A stretch of 64,000 nucleotides of DNA. It comes from Brucella pseudogrignonensis. Lineage in GTDB: Bacteria > Pseudomonadota > Alphaproteobacteria > Rhizobiales > Rhizobiaceae. The DNA lies in contig NZ_JAVLAT010000001.1 of NCBI RefSeq assembly GCF_032190615.1, positions 620,001-684,000 of the forward strand. Direction: 5' to 3'. The notes under the pieces were generated by a model. The model did not search any database. It had not been told where the DNA came from and worked only from the letters and a program-made list of their open reading frames with translations. This document shows positions 8,579 through 17,624 of this stretch, in pieces. The stretch's first letter is position 1; each line of letters opens with the position of its first letter. The position numbers and the translations under genes were made by a program.

Positions 8579-9415
8579 TTGAACTGGCTGACGGACTATA
8601 AAATCCCGGTTGGACCGACCGCAAAGTCGGTGGTCGACTGGCTTACTGATAATATGAGCGGTTTTTTCGATGCGCTGGCATCTGTGATGCAGTGGCTCAT
8701 CGATGGTTTGTTGTATTTATTACAACTGCCGCATCCTTTGGCCCTCATCGCCATTTTTGCAGCTATTGCGTGGTTCATACAGCGCCGCATTTCTGTGGTT
8801 TTCCTCACGATTATCGGCTTTTTGTTCATCATCAATCAAGGCTATTGGGATGCAACGCTCAAGACACTGACACTTGTTTTGTCAGCTTGCTTTCTCTGCA
8901 TGGCTATCGGCGTTCCGCTCGGCATTACAGCAGCGCATCGACCAAAGCTCTATGCCGTCATGCGCCCAATTCTCGATTTGATGCAGACGCTGCCAACCTT
9001 CGTTTATCTCATTCCGGCAATTGTCTTCTTCGGCATCGGTATGGTGCCCGGATTGCTGGCAACAGCAATTTTCGTGCTACCAGCCCCGGTGCGGCTGACA
9101 CATCTGGGCATCTCATCGACACCTTCCTCCTTGATCGAAGCCGGTGAAGCTTTCGGCGCATCCCGTCGTCAGCTTCTGTGGAAAATCGAGCTGCCCTACG
9201 CAATGCCACAAATTCTGGCAGGGCTGACCCAAACAATCATGCTCTCGCTGTCCATGGTGGTGATTGCGGCCCTTGTGGGGGCAGATGGCCTGGGTGTGCC
9301 AGTGGTTCGTGCGCTCAACTCCGTCAATACATCGCTCGGTTTTGAATCGGGCTTCGTCATCGTCGTGGTCGCCATCGTGCTTGATCGCATCTTCCGCGCC
9401 GGGCGCGAGAAATAG
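8579..9415 (+). CDS. choW: Choline ABC transporter, permease ChoW
   Basis: A 278-aa inner-membrane permease of the ProW/OpuAB type, with about six to seven hydrophobic helices and the EAA loop (EAGEAFGASRRQLLWKIELP) that contacts the ATPase. The likely start is TTG at 8579 (MNWLTDYKIPVG) with AGGAG about 11 bases upstream. It lies 88 bp after choX and 11 bp before choV. Confidence 0.9.
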   Translation: MNWLTDYKIPVGPTAKSVVDWLTDNMSGFFDALASVMQWLIDGLLYLLQLPHPLALIAIFAAIAWFIQRRISVVFLTIIGFLFIINQGYWDATLKTLTLVLSACFLCMAIGVPLGITAAHRPKLYAVMRPILDLMQTLPTFVYLIPAIVFFGIGMVPGLLATAIFVLPAPVRLTHLGISSTPSSLIEAGEAFGASRRQLLWKIELPYAMPQILAGLTQTIMLSLSMVVIAALVGADGLGVPVVRALNSVNTSLGFESGFVIVVVAIVLDRIFRAGREK

Positions 9416-9426
9416 GAGAGCCGGTT

Positions 9427-10476
9427 ATGACGATCATTTCTGTAGAAGACGTCAGCATCATCTTCGGCAAGCATGTCGATAGCGCCCTGGAACTGGCTGA
9501 TCGTGGTGCCTCACGCTCGGAAATTCAGGCTGAGACCGATCTCGTCCTAGGCGTCCATGATTGCTCGCTCGATATTCAGGAAGGCGAAATTCTCGTCCTG
9601 ATGGGCTTGTCCGGTTCGGGAAAATCAACGCTGCTGCGCGCCATTAATCGGCTCAATCCAATTTCGCGTGGTCGCGTTCTGATCCGCGATGGCGAACGCA
9701 CGATTGATGTTGGCAATGCCGACCGCAAGACACTGCGTCACCTGAGGACGGAACTTGTCTCAATGGTGTTCCAGCAATTTGGCCTGCTGCCATGGCGTTC
9801 GGTTGAAGAAAACGTCGCCTTTGGCTTGGAAATATCCGGTATGGGCAAGCAGGAACGGCTCAACCACGCACGCGCCCAGCTTGAACTGGTCGGTTTGCAG
9901 GAATGGGCCACCCGCAAGGTGGGCGAGCTTTCCGGCGGCATGCAGCAGCGCGTAGGCCTTGCCCGCGCGTTTGCTACAGGGGCACCCATCCTGTTGATGG
10001 ATGAACCATTCTCAGCGCTTGATCCGCTGATCCGTACACGCTTGCAAGACGAGCTCCTGACCTTCCAGTCCCGGCTTAAGAAAACGATTGTGTTCGTTAG
10101 CCATGATCTTGACGAAGCGATGAAGATCGGCAATCGGATCGCTATTCTGGAAGGCGGGCGCATTATCCAGTGCGGAACACCACAGGACATCCTCCTGCAA
10201 CCCGCCAATCAGTATGTGGCGGATTTCGTCGCCCATATGAACCCGCTCGGCGTGTTGCAAGCGGGCGACATCATGACCCCGTTTGACCGCAATGCAGCCC
10301 CTCGCCCATTTGCAGCAACCACACGAAAAGAAACGCTTGTTCGGGAACTGATGAATGCCGTCGCGGACAGCAGCGGCGATGTGGGCATTGTCGAGAATGG
10401 CGCTATTATCGGAAAAATCAGCGCCGATGACATTGTTCGGGCGCTCTCCTGGCATCAGCAGCGCGGACAGCATTAA
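9427..10476 (+). CDS. choV: Choline ABC transporter, ATP-binding protein ChoV
   Basis: A 349-aa ATPase of the ProV/OpuAA class. Walker A is GLSGSGKST, the signature is LSGGMQQR and Walker B is ILLMDEPFSALD with the H-loop VSHD. The C-terminal 70 residues form a single CBS-like module (VGIVENGAIIGKISADDIVR) that may sense ionic strength, as in ProV/OpuA proteins. RBS GGAGAGCC lies before the ATG. Last gene of choXWV, followed by a bidirectional terminator. Confidence 0.92.
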   Translation: MTIISVEDVSIIFGKHVDSALELADRGASRSEIQAETDLVLGVHDCSLDIQEGEILVLMGLSGSGKSTLLRAINRLNPISRGRVLIRDGERTIDVGNADRKTLRHLRTELVSMVFQQFGLLPWRSVEENVAFGLEISGMGKQERLNHARAQLELVGLQEWATRKVGELSGGMQQRVGLARAFATGAPILLMDEPFSALDPLIRTRLQDELLTFQSRLKKTIVFVSHDLDEAMKIGNRIAILEGGRIIQCGTPQDILLQPANQYVADFVAHMNPLGVLQAGDIMTPFDRNAAPRPFAATTRKETLVRELMNAVADSSGDVGIVENGAIIGKISADDIVRALSWHQQRGQH

Positions 10477-10477
10477 A

Positions 10478-10506
10478 AAAACGCCGCCTAAAAAAGGCGG
10501 CGTTTT
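10478..10506. terminator. Bidirectional terminator between choV and dppF
   Basis: AAAACGCCGCC (10478-10488) pairs with GGCGGCGTTTT (10496-10506), giving T-runs on both strands. It ends choXWV from the left and the dpp transcript from the right. Confidence 0.9.
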
Positions 10507-10526
10507 CATTTTCAATTTAAAGAGCT

Positions 10527-11378
10527 TTAAGCTTGTGCAGCCTGACGTGCTGCCGCACGCGCTTCAACCCGGGCGCGGATTGCATCCACATCCGCACGCG
10601 GTGTCGCTGCAAACAGTTTCTTCGTGTAGTCATGTTGCGGGTTGTTGAACACATCGTCACGTGAGCCGTATTCAACAACTTCACCGAAATACATCACCAT
10701 CACATCGTCCGCGATGTAACGAACCACCGACAGATCGTGGCTGATGAACACGTAAGTCAGGCCAAACTCTTCCTGAAGATCAGCAAGAATATTCAGCACC
10801 TGTGCCTGCACCGAAAGATCAAGCGCCGAAACCGGTTCATCCAGAATGAGCAGCTTCGGATTGAGCATCAGTGCGCGTGCAATTGCAATACGCTGCCGCT
10901 GACCACCAGAGAACATATGCGGGTAGCGATTGAAATGTTCCTTGCCAAGGCCAACCTTGATAAGCATTTCCATCGATTTTTCACGACGTTCGGCAGCCGA
11001 CATATTCGTGTTGAGCAGCAAAGGCTCAGCCAGAACATCACCAATCTTCTGGCGCGGATTGAGCGAGCCATACGGATTCTGGAACACGATCTGCACCTTC
11101 TGGCGCATTTCTGGTGTCAGACCATCACGGGCAATATTCACATCCTGTCCGCCGATCAGCAATTCGCCGGATGTCTGCGGATCGATCATGGTGAGGATTC
11201 GGGCAAGCGTCGACTTGCCACAACCCGATTCACCGACGATTGCGAGTGTTTTGCCCTTCTCCACCTTGAAGCTCACACCCTTCACGGCATGGACGACTTT
11301 CGGCTTGCCAAAGAGACCGCCACCAACATGGTAATCGCGCTTGATGTCGCGCGCTTCGAGAACAATCTCGCTCATCAC
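10527..11378 (-). CDS. dppF: Dipeptide-type ABC transporter ATP-binding protein DppF
   Basis: A 283-aa ATPase of the Opp/Dpp family. Walker A is GESGCGKST, the signature [15 protein letters not shown], Walker [13 protein letters not shown] and the H-loop FISHD. It energises uptake of di- or oligopeptides through DppBC. The start overlaps the end of dppD by four bases (ATGA), so the two are translationally coupled. Last gene of dppABCDF. The substrate is inferred from family only. Confidence 0.88.
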   Translation of the reverse strand: MMSEIVLEARDIKRDYHVGGGLFGKPKVVHAVKGVSFKVEKGKTLAIVGESGCGKSTLARILTMIDPQTSGELLIGGQDVNIARDGLTPEMRQKVQIVFQNPYGSLNPRQKIGDVLAEPLLLNTNMSAAERREKSMEMLIKVGLGKEHFNRYPHMFSGGQRQRIAIARALMLNPKLLILDEPVSALDLSVQAQVLNILADLQEEFGLTYVFISHDLSVVRYIADDVMVMYFGEVVEYGSRDDVFNNPQHDYTKKLFAATPRADVDAIRARVEARAAARQAAQA

Positions 11379-12223
11379 GCTTCTCCTGCGGATTTATCTG
11401 CAAAGACAAAATCGGAAACCGTGGGCAGACGGTCGCCCGTCGCATTTTCCGGCAAAGCCGAAAGAAGCGCACGGGTGTAAGGATGCTTAGGCGCGGTAAA
11501 CAACGACAACACGTCGGAGTCTTCCATCTTATGCCCCTTATACTGCACAATCACACGATCAGCCGTTTCAGCAACAACACCCATATCATGGGTGATCATG
11601 ATCAAACCCATGCCATGTTCGACCTGAAGACGCATCAGCAGATCGAGAATCTGCTTCTGGATCGTCACGTCAAGCGCAGTGGTCGGTTCGTCGGCAATCA
11701 GCAGCTTGGGATTACACGCAATCGCAATCGCGATCATCACGCGCTGGCACTGGCCACCCGACATCTGATGCGGGAAGCTGGAGAGGCGTTCAGCCGCATC
11801 GCGGATACCGACCAGTTCAAGCAGCTCAATGGCGCGTGCGCGGCTTGCGGAACCCTTAAGCCCCAGATGGCGCCTCAGTACTTCTTCAAGCTGATAGCCA
11901 ACCGTGAAACACGGATTAAGGCTTGCGACCGGCTCCTGAAAGATCATCGAAATATCGCGTCCGATGATCTTGCGGCGTTCCTTGTCGGACATACCTTTCA
12001 GGTCCTGCCCGTCAAATGTCATGCTGTCGGCGGTAACAGTCGCAGTCTTCGGCAGCAAACCCATCACGGCGAGCATGCCCACCGATTTACCCGAACCGGA
12101 CTCTCCCACGATTGCCAGCACTTCGCCCTTGTCCACCGAGATATCGATGCCATCAACCGCTTTAAAAGGGCCAGTCGAAGTGTCGAACGAAACCGTCAAG
12201 TTCTTGATTTCAAGCAAAGCCAT
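11375..12223 (-). CDS. dppD: Dipeptide-type ABC transporter ATP-binding protein DppD
   Basis: A 282-aa ATPase, partner of DppF. Walker A is GESGSGKS, the signature [16 protein letters not shown] (Cys where Arg is common after GGQ) and Walker [13 protein letters not shown]. The C-terminal part carries the family's oligopeptide-transporter extension ([12 protein letters not shown]). It lies three bases after dppC. Confidence 0.88.
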   Translation of the reverse strand: MALLEIKNLTVSFDTSTGPFKAVDGIDISVDKGEVLAIVGESGSGKSVGMLAVMGLLPKTATVTADSMTFDGQDLKGMSDKERRKIIGRDISMIFQEPVASLNPCFTVGYQLEEVLRRHLGLKGSASRARAIELLELVGIRDAAERLSSFPHQMSGGQCQRVMIAIAIACNPKLLIADEPTTALDVTIQKQILDLLMRLQVEHGMGLIMITHDMGVVAETADRVIVQYKGHKMEDSDVLSLFTAPKHPYTRALLSALPENATGDRLPTVSDFVFADKSAGEA

Positions 12224-12226
12224 CGA

Positions 12227-13165
12227 TCAGCTCCTCTTCAGTTTCGGATCAAGCGCATCGCGCAGACCATCGCCGACCAGATTGATCGCAAGAACAGTGA
12301 TCAGGATCGCAAGACCAGGGAAAGTAACAATCCACCACGCACTCAAAATGAACTCGCGTGCTTCCGCGAGCATCGTGCCCCATTCAGGTGTTGGCGGCTG
12401 CGCGCCCATACCAAGGAAGCCAAGTGCGGCCACGTCCAGAATCGCATTCGAGAAGGACATGGTGGCCTGAACGACCAGCGGCGCAAGACAGTTTGGCAGG
12501 ATCGTCTTGAACATCAGACGGAACCTGCTTGCACCAGCAAGCCTTGAAGCGGTTACATATTCCCGCTCTTTTTCGGCCATCACAGCAGCGCGCGTCAGAC
12601 GCGAAAAGTGCGGCAGCAAAACCAGCGTAATCGCAAGCACCGCGTTGATCAGGCCTGGTCCGAGAATAGCCACCAGAACCAGAGCCAGCAACAATGATGG
12701 GAACGCCAGAATAACGTCCATGATACGCATGAAAACCGTATCAATGCCGCCGCCGAAATAGCCAGAAATAACGCCAATCGTGATGCCGAGGCACATCGAA
12801 ATAATAACGATGACAAAGCCCACGAGCAGCGAATATTGAGCACCATAGATCAGGCGAGACAGAATATCACGGCCAACCGCATCCGTCCCCAAAAGGAACT
12901 GCGTACTACCGCCCTGCTCCCAGAACGGAGGCACCTTCACGAAATCACGATATTGTTCGACCGGATTATGCGGCGCAATCAACGGTGCAAAAATCGCCAC
13001 CAGAATGATTGCGAGAAAGACGAAAAGACCGATGACAGCGCCGCGATTTACGCTGAAATAAAACCAGAAATCTTTCAAAGCCCGGAGTTTGCCGACTTCG
13101 TTTGTCATTTCCGGCTGGATAGCTGCCGACTGATTTGTCGCCGGCTGATTTGTTGGGTGTGTCAT
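12227..13165 (-). CDS. dppC: Dipeptide-type ABC transporter permease DppC
   Basis: A 312-aa inner-membrane permease with an N-terminal OppC-type extension, one early transmembrane helix, a periplasmic loop containing the conserved LLGTDAVGRDILSRLIYGA, and the EAA loop (TASRLAGASRFRLMFKTILP). It pairs with DppB and lies seven bases downstream of it. Confidence 0.9.
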   Translation of the reverse strand: MTHPTNQPATNQSAAIQPEMTNEVGKLRALKDFWFYFSVNRGAVIGLFVFLAIILVAIFAPLIAPHNPVEQYRDFVKVPPFWEQGGSTQFLLGTDAVGRDILSRLIYGAQYSLLVGFVIVIISMCLGITIGVISGYFGGGIDTVFMRIMDVILAFPSLLLALVLVAILGPGLINAVLAITLVLLPHFSRLTRAAVMAEKEREYVTASRLAGASRFRLMFKTILPNCLAPLVVQATMSFSNAILDVAALGFLGMGAQPPTPEWGTMLAEAREFILSAWWIVTFPGLAILITVLAINLVGDGLRDALDPKLKRS

Positions 13166-13172
13166 GATACCC

Positions 13173-14180
13173 TCACTTGTGCCGGATACGCGGATTGATC
13201 AGACCGTAAAGCAGATCGACGACCAAATTAACGATCATGATAATGAACGCAATGATCAGCAATCCGCTCTGAACGACCGGATAGTCGCGTCGCGAAATCG
13301 AATCGAGCATCCACTTGCCAATGCCGGGCCAGGAGAAAATGGTCTCTGTCAGGATCGCACCGGCCATCAACACACCGACCTGAAGGCCGATTGTTGTGAT
13401 GACAGGAATCATCGCATTACGCAGCGCATGAAGACCAATGACGCGACGAAGCGGCAAGCCCTTGGCGCGTGCTGTGCGGACATAATCCTCACCCAGCACT
13501 TCCAGCATCGCCGAGCGTGTCTGACGCGCAATAACCGCAAGGGGAATCGTGGCCAGAACGATCGTCGGCAGGATCAGATGCGATACGGCAGAAGCGAACG
13601 CCCCTTTCTGACCAGACAGCAAGCTATCAATTAGCATGAATCCTGTCACTGGAGGAAAGTAGTAAAGCAGCGAGATACGGCCTGAAACGGGCGTCAGTTG
13701 CAAGACACCCGAGAACAGAATGATCAGAAGCAGTGCCCACCAGAAAATCGGCATTGAATAACCAACCAGTGAGATGCCCATCAGTCCCTGATCAAACCAT
13801 GAACCGCGCTTGACAGCAGCGATAACGCCTGCCGGGATGCCGACAAGAATAGCCAGAATGATTGCACAGAATGCCAGTTCAACCGTTGCCGGGAACAGCG
13901 CAAAAAATTCGTCGATAACTGGCTTTTTTGTCACCAGCGACTGACCAAAATCACCATGCAGGAGATTGCCGACATAATGGAGGTACTGCTCCCACAATGG
14001 CCGGTCAAATCCGAGCTGAGCCAGCAATTGCGCATGGCGCTCCGGACTGACGCCGCGCTCACCCGCCATCAGCAGAACAGGATCTCCCGGCAGCACGCGC
14101 ACAAAGGCGAAAGCAACAATCGTGATGCCGATGAAAGTCGGTATCAGATAGAGAAGTTTGTTAAATATGAAACGAAACAT
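13173..14180 (-). CDS. dppB: Dipeptide-type ABC transporter permease DppB
   Basis: A 335-aa permease with the DppB/OppB hallmarks: FIFNKLLYLIPTFIGITIVA at the N-terminus, the RVLPGDP motif, and the EAA loop (TARAKGLPLRRVIGLHALRN). The start at 14180 gives the normal N-terminus; GGAG lies seven bases upstream, directly after a strong hairpin. Translation from the earlier ATG at 14216 would run through that hairpin and is unlikely. Confidence 0.9.
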   Translation of the reverse strand: MFRFIFNKLLYLIPTFIGITIVAFAFVRVLPGDPVLLMAGERGVSPERHAQLLAQLGFDRPLWEQYLHYVGNLLHGDFGQSLVTKKPVIDEFFALFPATVELAFCAIILAILVGIPAGVIAAVKRGSWFDQGLMGISLVGYSMPIFWWALLLIILFSGVLQLTPVSGRISLLYYFPPVTGFMLIDSLLSGQKGAFASAVSHLILPTIVLATIPLAVIARQTRSAMLEVLGEDYVRTARAKGLPLRRVIGLHALRNAMIPVITTIGLQVGVLMAGAILTETIFSWPGIGKWMLDSISRRDYPVVQSGLLIIAFIIMIVNLVVDLLYGLINPRIRHK

Positions 14181-14181
14181 A

Positions 14182-14222
14182 CAAAAACTCCGACCGGGTG
14201 CGGAGGAAACCTCCACACCCGG
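14182..14222 (-). terminator. Hairpin with T-run between dppA and dppB
   Basis: CCGGGTGCGGAGG (14194-14206) and CCTCCACACCCGG (14210-14222) form a stem with 12 of 13 pairs and a 3-base loop; on the minus strand GTTTTTG follows. It lies right after dppA and before dppB and probably causes partial termination or protects dppA mRNA, so the binding protein is made in excess of the membrane parts. Confidence 0.75.
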
Positions 14223-14242
14223 CCGCTGGTGTTGTCGGGATT

Positions 14243-15838
14243 TTACTCTGTGATATCGACTTCTTCGAAGCGATAGTCACCAAGAGGGCTCTGCTTGAAG
14301 CCCGTGACCTTGGCCGACATCGGCACAAAAACAGTCGAATGAGCAATCGTGTTCCAAGGAGCCTGCTCCTTGAAGATCACCTGAGCGTCTTCATAAAGCT
14401 TCACGCGTTCATCATGGCTTGTCGACACCTTGGCCTTCTGGATCAGGTCTTCGAATGGCTGGTAGCACCACTGAGCGCGGTTGTTCGAGCCAACGCCTGC
14501 GCAGCCCAGAAGCGTGCCGAGGAAGTTGTCCGGATCACCATTGTCACCAGTCCAGCCGAGAATGACTGCACCGTCGCGGTCTTTTTCGCCGGACTTCTTG
14601 AGGTATTCACCCCATTCCATCGAAACGATTTCAGCGTTTACGCCAACCTTGGCAAGATCTGACTGCATCAGTTCAGCAGTACGACGTGCGTTTGGCATGT
14701 AAGGACGGCTGACAGGCATTGCCCACAGCTTCATCTTCAGATCCTTGACGCCAGCAGCTTCGAGAGCCTTCTTGGCAGCTTCCGGATCGTACTTGTCGTC
14801 TTCGATCTTGTCGTTGTAGCTCCACATTGTCGGTGGAATCGGGTTCTTGGCAACCTGGCCCTGACCTTCATAAACACCATCAACGATTGCCTGCTTGTTA
14901 ACAGCCTGATTGAGTGCCTTACGCACTTCTGGCTTATCAAATGGAGCAACAGTGGTGTTGTAAGCGAAGTAAGCGACGTTCAGGCCAGCCTGCTCATCGA
15001 CCTTAAGGTTCGAATCGCCCTGAAGACCTTTAATGTCAGCAGGTGCAGGGTAAGACATCAGATGACATTCACCGGCCTTGAGTTTCTGCGCACGAACCGC
15101 AGGGTCAGTGGTGATTGCAAAGACCAGATCATCGATCTTAGGCTTGCCACCCCAGTAATCCGGGTTCGCCTTGAAACGAACAACTGCGTCCTTCTGATAA
15201 GCGACGAACTGGAAAGGACCAGTACCAACCGGGAACTGGTTAAGATCGCTCTGCTTGCCATCGGCTGCGAGCTTATCTGTATATTCCTTGGAGATGATCG
15301 ACGCAAAAGGCATTGAGATATTTGCGAGGAAAGCAGCTTCCGGACGGGTCAGAATAAACTTGACGGTGTTGTCGTCAATCTTCTGAATTTCCTTGATCAG
15401 CGAACCCATTTCCATGGAATCGAAATATTCGTACGAAATGCCGGACGTATATTCGTGCCAAGGGTTTTCCTTGTTGCCCATACGGTCGAACGAGAAGATC
15501 ACGTCATCAGCGTTGAAATTACGGGTTGGCGTGAAATTGTCACTCGAGTGGAACTTGACGCCTTCACGAAGCTTAAAAGTGTATTCCTTACCATCGTCCG
15601 AAACAGTCCAGCTTTCTGCCAGGCCTGGAACAACCTCAGTTGTGCCATTTTCAAACTCTGCAAGGCGGTTATAGACCGGATGCGCCGACGCATCGAACGT
15701 GTCACCACCAGTGTAGGCAGCAGGATCGAAGCCTTCAGGAGAAGCTGGCGAGCAATAGACAAAGGTCTTTGCCGATGCTGCGCCGCTCATCAGAGCGACA
15801 ACTGCCGTTGCCGCCAGAAGTGTTTTATAAAATTTCAT
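14243..15838 (-). CDS. dppA: Dipeptide-type ABC transporter substrate-binding protein DppA
   Basis: A 531-aa periplasmic binding protein of solute-binding family 5. The signal peptide ends near GAASA. The family signature region reads VVPGLAESWTVSDDGKEYTF followed by LREGVKFH. The N-terminal CSPASPEGFDPAAYTGGDTF is typical of DppA-like proteins, which take dipeptides and sometimes haem or 5-aminolevulinate. It is first in dppABCDF, with a hairpin separating it from dppB. The actual ligand is not shown by sequence. Confidence 0.9.
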   Translation of the reverse strand: MKFYKTLLAATAVVALMSGAASAKTFVYCSPASPEGFDPAAYTGGDTFDASAHPVYNRLAEFENGTTEVVPGLAESWTVSDDGKEYTFKLREGVKFHSSDNFTPTRNFNADDVIFSFDRMGNKENPWHEYTSGISYEYFDSMEMGSLIKEIQKIDDNTVKFILTRPEAAFLANISMPFASIISKEYTDKLAADGKQSDLNQFPVGTGPFQFVAYQKDAVVRFKANPDYWGGKPKIDDLVFAITTDPAVRAQKLKAGECHLMSYPAPADIKGLQGDSNLKVDEQAGLNVAYFAYNTTVAPFDKPEVRKALNQAVNKQAIVDGVYEGQGQVAKNPIPPTMWSYNDKIEDDKYDPEAAKKALEAAGVKDLKMKLWAMPVSRPYMPNARRTAELMQSDLAKVGVNAEIVSMEWGEYLKKSGEKDRDGAVILGWTGDNGDPDNFLGTLLGCAGVGSNNRAQWCYQPFEDLIQKAKVSTSHDERVKLYEDAQVIFKEQAPWNTIAHSTVFVPMSAKVTGFKQSPLGDYRFEEVDITE

Positions 15839-16362
15839 TTAGTGCCCGCCTCCACGGAAATATTATTGCGCGCACCCTAAGCGCGCAAGTGGCGCTTATC
15901 GAAACGTGTACAAACAAACAATGCAAGCGTAATTTTTAGAATCTAGTTATATTCTTAACCGATTTTCTAACCGAAAATTAGATTCAGATTCTTATATCTG
16001 GTCACTTTTTAGAAAATTGCGCTAAAGGCGGTTCATTTATAATAATCTTTACCCGCATAAGTTCTCTGTTTTGATATATGAGCTGCGGATTAAGAATCGA
16101 ATTTTTCTCTGTAAAGATGCATTTCTGATATCAGCTGTCAGCGGTCACAGAAAACAATCAACAAGGGTATCTAGCGGGCCTAAAATCGCCCGTTGAAACA
16201 AATCACCATGTTTTTTGGGACAAATAGGGCGTTTTTTTATGCGTAGACATATAAGCAAGGACTTTAAAATTTCCGCATATAGTATTAATTTTTGTACTGC
16301 TCGCTCAAAAATGTAGCCGGGCAATTTTAACCTTATGCTGTCTTACGGGGGTATGACTGCAA
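15839..16362. promoter_or_regulatory. AT-rich gene-free region between dppA and the NolR-like gene
   Basis: About 520 bp with no coding potential. It holds several TTAG/CTAA motifs: TAGAATCTA near 15939, TCTAA (15966-15970) seven bases from TTAGA (15978-15982), and TTTAG-N9-AT near 15935, which fits the published NolR-type site (A/T)TTAG-N9-A(T/A). These could be operators for the ArsR/NolR-like regulator encoded next door. A weak 5-bp hairpin (CGGGC...GCCCG) lies at about 16173-16193. Confidence 0.5.
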
Positions 16363-16707
16363 ATGTCTAACGAAAATTTTTTTGATTTAGTTGAAAATGT
16401 TGATTCCGCAGCGGATTTTCTTTCCGCATTAGCAAAGAATAAGAGACTGCTCATTTTGTGTAAATTGCTTCACAATGAAATGTCTGTTGGCGCGTTAGCA
16501 AAAGCTATCGACCTCAGTCAGTCTGCTTTATCGCAACATCTGGCAAAACTGAGAGCGCTTGACCTGGTGTCTACACGACGAGACGCCCAGACAATTTATT
16601 ATATTGTATCATCGCCTCATATCGAGTTGATGTTGTCTACGCTTTCAAGTCTCTATATGAATCCAGCTCCGCGTCGGCGCGAAATGGCGGCTGTACTCCA
16701 TCAATAA
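16363..16707 (+). CDS. ArsR-family regulator, NolR-like
   Basis: A 114-aa winged-helix protein. LAKNKRLLILCKLLHNEMSV and GALAKAIDLSQSALSQHLAK followed by LRALDLVSTRRDAQTIYYIV closely follow Sinorhizobium/Rhizobium NolR, a global regulator of nodulation, growth and surface genes. It lacks the cysteine metal site of ArsR/SmtB sensors. The upstream AT-rich region contains NolR-box-like sequences, suggesting autoregulation. It precedes the RNA methyltransferase gene by 28 bp on the same strand. Confidence 0.8.
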   Translation: MSNENFFDLVENVDSAADFLSALAKNKRLLILCKLLHNEMSVGALAKAIDLSQSALSQHLAKLRALDLVSTRRDAQTIYYIVSSPHIELMLSTLSSLYMNPAPRRREMAAVLHQ

Positions 16708-16735
16708 CATAACCTCATGAGGCATAAGTCGTGCG

Positions 16736-17566
16736 ATGAAGGCAACACAACCCGGATCGCACGACTTTGTCGTCGAAATAACTGACGCCAATGATGTAAG
16801 GCTCGCAGCCTATAAAAACATCCGAGAAAAAGATCTGGTTGGCCGCCAACAGCGCTTTATCGCTGAGGGTAAAGTCGTTCTCAATGTTCTCTTTTCGGAA
16901 GCTGCGCGCTTTCAAACAGAATCCCTGCTTATTCTCGAAAACCGGCTGAGTGGCCTGCAGGATCAGCTTGCACAACTGCCAGCAGGTGTAGAGGTGTATT
17001 CCGTACCGCAATCCGTCATGGACCAGGTGGCTGGATTTCATGTCCACCGTGGCATTCTGGCGGTCGGACGACGCAAGCCTCAGCCTGAACTCGCGGACAT
17101 GATCAATCGTTTGCCAGCAAACGCACTCGCCGTCGTTTTATGTGGCATTTCCAACCACGACAATGTCGGATCGATCTTCCGCAATGCAGCTGCTTTTGAG
17201 GCAGATTGCGTTTTGATGGACGAAACCTGCTGCGATCCCCTCTACCGAAAAGCCATACGCGTTTCGGTTGGCGCGACATTGAAGGTTCCGTATTTTCACG
17301 GTGCGAACATAGAAACAATCATAGCGACACTACAGGCCGCCAAATTCAATATATTGGCGCTCAGCCCTTCATCGGAATTGAATATCTATCAGGCGCCAAG
17401 CAACAATCGTCAGGCGCTGTTATTCGGCACTGAAGGCGAAGGGCTCCCCGCACATCTTTTACGGCAGCTCACGGGTGCGCGCATTCCCATGTCATCGCAA
17501 TTTGACAGCCTTAACGTGGCGACAGCATCGGGCATTGCCCTCTCCCGCTTCAGCAAATTTGGCTGA
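16736..17566 (+). CDS. SpoU/TrmH-type RNA 2'-O-methyltransferase
   Basis: A 276-aa knotted (SPOUT) methyltransferase. The N-terminal half is the substrate-binding L30e-like domain (FIAEGKVVLNVLF). The C-terminal half has all three SpoU motifs: NHDNVGSIFRNAAAF, LLFGTEGEGLP and SLNVATASGIALSRF. It methylates a tRNA or rRNA ribose; which one cannot be decided from sequence. It follows the NolR-like gene closely and ends in a strong terminator. Confidence 0.85.
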   Translation: MKATQPGSHDFVVEITDANDVRLAAYKNIREKDLVGRQQRFIAEGKVVLNVLFSEAARFQTESLLILENRLSGLQDQLAQLPAGVEVYSVPQSVMDQVAGFHVHRGILAVGRRKPQPELADMINRLPANALAVVLCGISNHDNVGSIFRNAAAFEADCVLMDETCCDPLYRKAIRVSVGATLKVPYFHGANIETIIATLQAAKFNILALSPSSELNIYQAPSNNRQALLFGTEGEGLPAHLLRQLTGARIPMSSQFDSLNVATASGIALSRFSKFG

Positions 17567-17570
17567 ACAC

Positions 17571-17604
17571 AAAAAGCCTCCCGCAAATGCCGGAGGCTTT
17601 TTTT
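17571..17604. terminator. Bidirectional terminator between trmH-like gene and mnmA
   Basis: AAAAAGCCTCC (17571-17581) pairs with GGAGGCTTTTT (17592-17602), with T-runs on both strands, between convergent genes. Confidence 0.9.
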
Positions 17605-17624
17605 AAGCTGTTTAAAAATCGTTC

